Positions 47,783 to 49,102 of a stretch of DNA of 49,102 nt are shown here, one piece after another. The notes under the pieces were generated by a model. That model was not told the origin of the DNA. It did no database searches and was given only the letters and a program-made list of their open reading frames with translations. The position numbers and the translations under genes were made by a program. Location of the stretch: contig AQOF01000046.1 in NCBI GenBank assembly GCA_000565345.1, forward strand, positions 1,777 through 50,878. The letters are read 5' to 3'. The stretch comes from Salinivibrio costicola subsp. costicola ATCC 33508 = LMG 11651. GTDB lineage: Bacteria > Pseudomonadota > Gammaproteobacteria > Enterobacterales > Vibrionaceae. Within the stretch, counting starts at the first letter, position 1. Every line of letters starts with the position of its first letter.

Positions 47783-49102
47783 ATGGAACTTCCACCGTCT
47801 GCGCAAGCGCTCCTTGAGGCTATCCAACACTACACGCCCATCACTGATATCAGCGCAGATCAACGTCAGTTGATAAATGGTTCACCAGAGTCTTTTATTA
47901 CCGCGATACCGATTGGTCTATCGTTATCAAAGACATTCGACCAACGTCAAGAAGAGCTTTTTGTCGATTACTTTTCACAAATGGCCGATGACCTGCGTAT
48001 TCATTCGCGTCGTCATGACATCACTGAAATCATCGATATCGCGAATAAAATCCTCACTCAAGCACTTGAGCTAGACGACGATCACATTAACCTAGTACTC
48101 GCCAGCGAAATCATCAAATGCATGAAACACCTTAAACTGCATGTTGACGATGCGATCATTATGAAAGTGCGTGAACGCAGTCGGCAGAAGATCACTGAGC
48201 AACAAGAATACTTGGCACAAGACCCTGAAAAGGTTACCGAGAATCTTGTCGCTGACCTCAATAAATTTGGCGTCGACACCGGGCTTGCTTTTTGTCAATT
48301 CGTCAGTGGTGAACTTGTCTTTCTCACCAAGCAGGAAATTCAAGGATTGCTCACAATGATGAGCCGTCAACCTTGGTCAATTGATGCACTTTTGCTTTTG
48401 AGCCTCAATCCCGAGCCTAAAGTCGCCGACAGCGCAGCGAGTATACTCAGCAACCTTCCAGAAAAAAGATGGAAGTCCCTTGGTCAACGCCAATATCTAA
48501 CCCTAATCCAGCGCTTTGGTCACGATAGCGTAAAAATCCACCTGTCAGCATGGCAAAAATCAGCCATGCAATACAGCAAACAAGCAGAACAACATCAAGT
48601 GACCGAGCTTTACCTGTCCTATCCAGACGGCAACCATGCCATACTATTTAACGGACTGCTCATCGACCCAACAACTAAAAATGCACACGTATTCGGTGGC
48701 GTTTTTCGCTTAGGTTTCGGTTTAGTGGATAGCTATTTTGATACCAATCCCGTCGACACTGTGCAATATAAAAAAATGACCGCAGAAATGGACACCGCTG
48801 TCGACGTCGTTCAATGCCATCCCAATATCTTGCGACACATACTTTGTTGGGCCCTGGACGAACAGCATGAGGTCCTCGATCCTGACACGCTACATATGTT
48901 GGCGCTTCTCCCGTCCCAATGGACCGAGCCGCAACCGTTCTCATTAGATAAACTCGCCTCCACGTGTGACTTCCCAGGAGAACATCCGGACGCGATAGCG
49001 CGAGGACATCGATCCAGCAAACTGTTAGTCAATACCCCATTGATAGAGACATGGACGATCGCTGAATCGATCGACCCAACGCTAGATACCATACCGCAAA
49101 GT
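47783..49102 (+). CDS. Uncharacterised protein (partial, runs off window)
   Basis: An open frame of 440 codons starts at ATG 47783 (MELPPSAQALLEAIQHYTPI) and reaches the window end without a stop. I do not recognise the family. It lacks a signal peptide and membrane spans. Residues 50-250 look mainly helical and repeat-like (SEIIKCMKHLKLHVDDAIIM, LLLLSLNPEPKVADSAASILSNLP). Residues 270-340 look more beta-rich (VTELYLSYPDGNHAILFNGLL, THAHVFGG-like NAHVFGGVFRLGFGLVD). The ribosome site (CCAAGAAC) is weak. The frame is intact over 1.3 kb, so it is a real gene. Confidence 0.75.
   Translation, partial: MELPPSAQALLEAIQHYTPITDISADQRQLINGSPESFITAIPIGLSLSKTFDQRQEELFVDYFSQMADDLRIHSRRHDITEIIDIANKILTQALELDDDHINLVLASEIIKCMKHLKLHVDDAIIMKVRERSRQKITEQQEYLAQDPEKVTENLVADLNKFGVDTGLAFCQFVSGELVFLTKQEIQGLLTMMSRQPWSIDALLLLSLNPEPKVADSAASILSNLPEKRWKSLGQRQYLTLIQRFGHDSVKIHLSAWQKSAMQYSKQAEQHQVTELYLSYPDGNHAILFNGLLIDPTTKNAHVFGGVFRLGFGLVDSYFDTNPVDTVQYKKMTAEMDTAVDVVQCHPNILRHILCWALDEQHEVLDPDTLHMLALLPSQWTEPQPFSLDKLASTCDFPGEHPDAIARGHRSSKLLVNTPLIETWTIAESIDPTLDTIPQS

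Overview
The window looks like a chromosomal segment from a gamma-proteobacterium of the Vibrionaceae. A Salinivibrio-like organism is my guess, from protein similarity by eye and moderate GC; no database search was run. The backbone is conserved: the yceD-rpmF-plsX-fabH-fabD-fabG-acpP-fabF-pabC-mltG-tmk-holB-tatD cluster on the minus strand, divergent rluC/rne, ptsG, feoABC, tfoY, and tRNA arrays.

Layout. 1-2474: 5' part of glpA (minus), then a complete 882-bp IS5-family element and an orphan gene tail. 2475-5130: a DUF1275 membrane protein, a Bax-like glucosaminidase, queH and tRNA-Ser, all minus. 5312-7945: a HopJ-family protein, a CtlX-like hydrolase, and a GAF/degenerate-GGDEF protein. 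7982-8595: tRNA array 1. 8868-10162: two adjacent 2-oxoglutarate/Fe(II) oxygenases. 10458-15166: a PotD-like binding protein, threonine aldolase and a Lon-family protease. 15266-18083: feoABC with its promoter. 18133-18646: tRNA array 2. 18875-22493: tfoY, a LON-domain protein, an HDOD protein and lysO. 22566-24600: ptsG and its upstream region. 24609-35121: lipid, cell-wall and replication cluster. 35326-42090: maf, a broken Doc toxin with its antitoxin, a HAD phosphatase, rluC and rne. 42426-45915: a GH9 remnant, a GH20 hexosaminidase (residue of a chitin-sugar locus) and miaE. 45937-47700: a REP-associated transposase flanked by repeats, and a 37-aa membrane peptide. 47783-49102: start of an unrecognised protein.

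A strong global signal is that twelve protein genes are interrupted by single-base indels (13 in total), and one initiator tRNA lacks one base. Every indel can be placed in a run of two or more identical bases; all but one are missing bases. The affected genes include rne, fabD and fabF, which a living cell is expected to need, so most are probably homopolymer sequencing errors. I annotate these genes over their full span as CDS and state the shift position. The truncated doc toxin, GH9 fragment and gene tail beside the IS cannot be explained this way and look like real decay.

The most interesting non-gene structures are a 286-bp near-identical block shared by the two tRNA arrays about 10.3 kb apart in direct orientation, the repeats around the REP-associated transposase, and a 48-bp in-frame tandem duplication inside the GH20 gene that carries a motif resembling those repeats.
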